A stretch of 6,578 nucleotides of DNA, taken from Acidimicrobiaceae bacterium. GTDB taxonomy: Bacteria > Actinomycetota > Acidimicrobiia > Acidimicrobiales > MedAcidi-G1. Below are positions 5,466 to 6,578 of the stretch, in pieces. The notes below the pieces were generated by a model. That model was not told where the DNA came from. It saw nothing but the letters and a program-made list of their open reading frames with translations, and did not search any database. The stretch's first letter is position 1. Every line of letters begins with the position of its first letter. The translations under genes were made by a program, and so were the position numbers. The stretch covers positions 52,208 through 58,785 of the forward strand of contig PAXM01000030.1 of NCBI GenBank assembly GCA_002714485.1. Reading direction: 5' to 3'.

Positions 5466-6341
5466 GTGCTGACCGACGAACAGATTGGGAAGTTCTGGCG
5501 CGATGGGGTCTTGATAGTTCCCAACGCCGTCACCTCGAATCAACTGGCTGCGCTGCGGGTCGACATGGAGCTTTGGGTTGAAGAGAGCCGGTCCCACGAC
5601 GGGCCGTATGGAGAGACGATCGACGGGCGTCCCCGATTCGACGTTCAACCGGGTCATTCGGAAGACCGGCCGGCGTTGCGGCGGGTTTCGGCGCCTACGG
5701 AGGTCTCAGTTGCCCACCGTGAGGTAATGGCCGACAGCACCATGGTCGACATGGTGGCTGAACTAATTGGGCCCGACGTCCGGCTTCATCACACCAAGGT
5801 CAACACCAAGCTCCCGGGGGCTACCACCGAGGTGCAGTGGCACCAGGACTTCTCGTTCACTCCGCACTCCAACGCCGACATAGTTACCGCCTTGCTGATG
5901 GTTGACGAAGTGACCGCGGAGAACGGGCCTCTGGAGGTGGTTCTGGGTTCGCACAAAGGCCCGATCCACTCGTTGTGGCATGACGGGGTTTTCACTGGGG
6001 CCATCTGCCCTGCTGTCGCCGCTGCGATGCGCGATACCGCCGTATCGTGCATGGGTCCGGCGGGTTCGGTGTGTCTGATGCACACCCGACTGGCTCACGC
6101 CTCGGCCCCGAATCAGTCGAACCGGTCACGGACCCTGTTCATCTGCGTCTATGGGGCAGGTGATGCCGTGCCGTATGGCCCCAGTCCGGTGCCCACCAGC
6201 CACCAGGGGTTGTTCGTGCGGGGTTCGGATCCTGGTCGGGTCCGTACTGGGGATTTCGAGATGGAACTGCCTGAACCACCGGTGGGAGCATCGTTCTTCA
6301 CTCAGCAGGAGGCCGCGGGGGTCGATCCGGGGCGATGGTGA
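5466..6341 (+). CDS. PhyH-family Fe(II)/2-oxoglutarate dioxygenase, complete
   Basis: The 291-residue product begins LTDEQIGKFWRDGVLIVPNAV (2-22), the usual N-terminal helix and strand of phytanoyl-CoA dioxygenase family proteins. The core has TEVQWHQDFSFTPHSNADIV (121-140), giving H126 and D128 as iron ligands, then ENGPLEVVLGSHKGPIHSLW (152-171). The distal part LMHTRLAHASAPNQSNRSRT (204-223) supplies H211 as third ligand, with R220 or R222 binding the 2-oxoglutarate carboxylate. The full facial triad suggests an active hydroxylase using O2 and 2-oxoglutarate, substrate unknown. It differs clearly in sequence from the truncated PhyH protein on the opposite strand (WHQDFSF against WHCDAPYY), so the two are not a recent duplication. 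The GTG at 5466 is 10 bases after the DUF1028 stop, preceded by a GGTGAG overlapping that stop, which implies coupled translation. It appears to be the last gene of the tight run. Confidence 0.92.
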   Translation: MLTDEQIGKFWRDGVLIVPNAVTSNQLAALRVDMELWVEESRSHDGPYGETIDGRPRFDVQPGHSEDRPALRRVSAPTEVSVAHREVMADSTMVDMVAELIGPDVRLHHTKVNTKLPGATTEVQWHQDFSFTPHSNADIVTALLMVDEVTAENGPLEVVLGSHKGPIHSLWHDGVFTGAICPAVAAAMRDTAVSCMGPAGSVCLMHTRLAHASAPNQSNRSRTLFICVYGAGDAVPYGPSPVPTSHQGLFVRGSDPGRVRTGDFEMELPEPPVGASFFTQQEAAGVDPGRW

Positions 6342-6463
6342 TGGTGCGTCGACCGGTGGCATCCGACGACCGGTTCCGATCGTGAACCCGGTGTCTCCGG
6401 AGCGACTACCTTGCCGCTGCCGAAGTTGTCTGGAGTGGGGTCGTCTGAGATGCGGAGCCGTCG
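6342..6463 (+). other. Intergenic gap with short repeats, upstream of the MttB-like gene
   Basis: This 122-base stretch is the longest gap in the plus-strand run. It holds an 8-base direct repeat CGACCGGT at 6350-6357 and 6367-6374 (17 bases apart start to start; the core ACCGGT is itself palindromic) and an 8-base palindrome CTCCGGAG at 6395-6402. There is no hairpin followed by a T run, so no intrinsic terminator is apparent, and no convincing -35/-10 pair. A separate promoter or operator for the downstream gene is possible but unproven. Confidence 0.3.
6454..6457 (+). promoter_or_regulatory. Ribosome binding site of the MttB-like gene
   Basis: GGAG lies 6 bases before ATG 6464, which is good spacing and supports that start for the gene cut off at the right edge. 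Confidence 0.6.
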
Positions 6464-6578
6464 ATGAGCGGTGAGCGCCGTCGAGGAGGCCGGGGTGCGC
6501 GTACCGCTGCGCGGGCGGCTGGACCGGCCGCCGAGGTGCTGCAGCCACGGCGGAGGATTCCCACCTACGAACTTCTCG
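6464..6578 (+). CDS. Trimethylamine methyltransferase (MttB) family protein, 5' end only
   Basis: An ATG with a well-spaced GGAG opens a frame of 38 codons that runs off the window. The peptide begins MSGERRRGGRGARTAARAAG (1-20) and continues to RRRIPTYELL (29-38). An Arg/Gly/Ala-rich start of the form RRGGRxARRAxRAA followed by an (I)PTYELL segment is typical of the N-terminus of MttB superfamily proteins, which normally run about 480-520 residues. These transfer a methyl group from a methylated amine to a corrinoid protein. Most members lack pyrrolysine and act on betaines (MtgB on glycine betaine, MtpB on proline betaine, MtcB on carnitine); whether this one has an in-frame TAG cannot be seen. 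The presence of such a gene beside a Glu-bridged Rieske oxygenase supports methylated-amine catabolism. The identification rests on only 38 residues, so it is good but not secure. Confidence 0.72.
   Translation, partial: MSGERRRGGRGARTAARAAGPAAEVLQPRRRIPTYELL

Noticed and set aside
5061..5657. 198-codon minus-strand frame across the DUF1028/PhyH junction
   Set aside because: It is rich in Pro/Arg and low complexity, spans two well-supported plus-strand genes and has no family signature.
6151..6474. 107-codon plus-strand frame crossing the end of the second PhyH gene
   Set aside because: It lies mostly inside the PhyH gene in another frame, shows no domain, and overlaps the MttB-like start, which has its own ribosome site.

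Overview
This window is a compact accessory catabolic cluster from a G+C-rich bacterium. The strong G/C bias at third codon positions, the use of GTG starts and one apparently leaderless gene fit a free-living actinomycete-like lineage (for example a marine Acidimicrobiia-type organism). That placement is an inference with low confidence: there is no rRNA or other marker gene here.

Layout. The left edge holds a minus-strand gene, truncated by the window, for a phytanoyl-CoA-dioxygenase (PhyH) family Fe(II)/2-oxoglutarate oxygenase (582 to 1). A 54-base divergent promoter region follows, carrying a perfect 8+8 inverted repeat and a plausible leaderless promoter. From there a plus-strand operon-like run begins: an ArgE-type M20 deacylase (637-1827), an acyl-CoA-dehydrogenase-fold flavoprotein (1841-3094), a RidA-fold protein (3153-3566), a Rieske non-heme iron oxygenase alpha subunit (3608-4756), a DUF1028/COG3342 Ntn-hydrolase-like protein (4778-5455) and a second PhyH oxygenase (5466-6341). 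The gaps are only 10-58 bases. After 122 bases the right edge cuts off the first 38 codons of a gene that looks like a trimethylamine methyltransferase (MttB) family protein (from 6464).

How the genes may work together. Three oxygen-activating enzyme types (Rieske, flavoprotein, 2-OG oxygenase) sit with two amide/acyl-type hydrolase candidates (M20, DUF1028), a RidA-fold protein and an MttB-type corrinoid methyltransferase. The Rieske enzyme has Glu instead of Asp at the bridging position (E209), a feature of quaternary-ammonium oxygenases such as carnitine monooxygenase. Together with the MttB start this points to degradation of an N-methylated amine, betaine or N-methyl heterocycle. Two proteins lack the residue expected for textbook activity. 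The flavoprotein has no catalytic Glu where acyl-CoA dehydrogenases carry it, suggesting a monooxygenase. The RidA-fold protein has Ser (S112) where imine deaminases have Arg. The substrate is unknown from sequence alone. No transporter, regulator, Rieske reductase or corrinoid protein lies inside the window.

No tRNA, rRNA, CRISPR, insertion sequence or convincing terminator was seen. The only stretches without genes are short (the longest is 122 bases).
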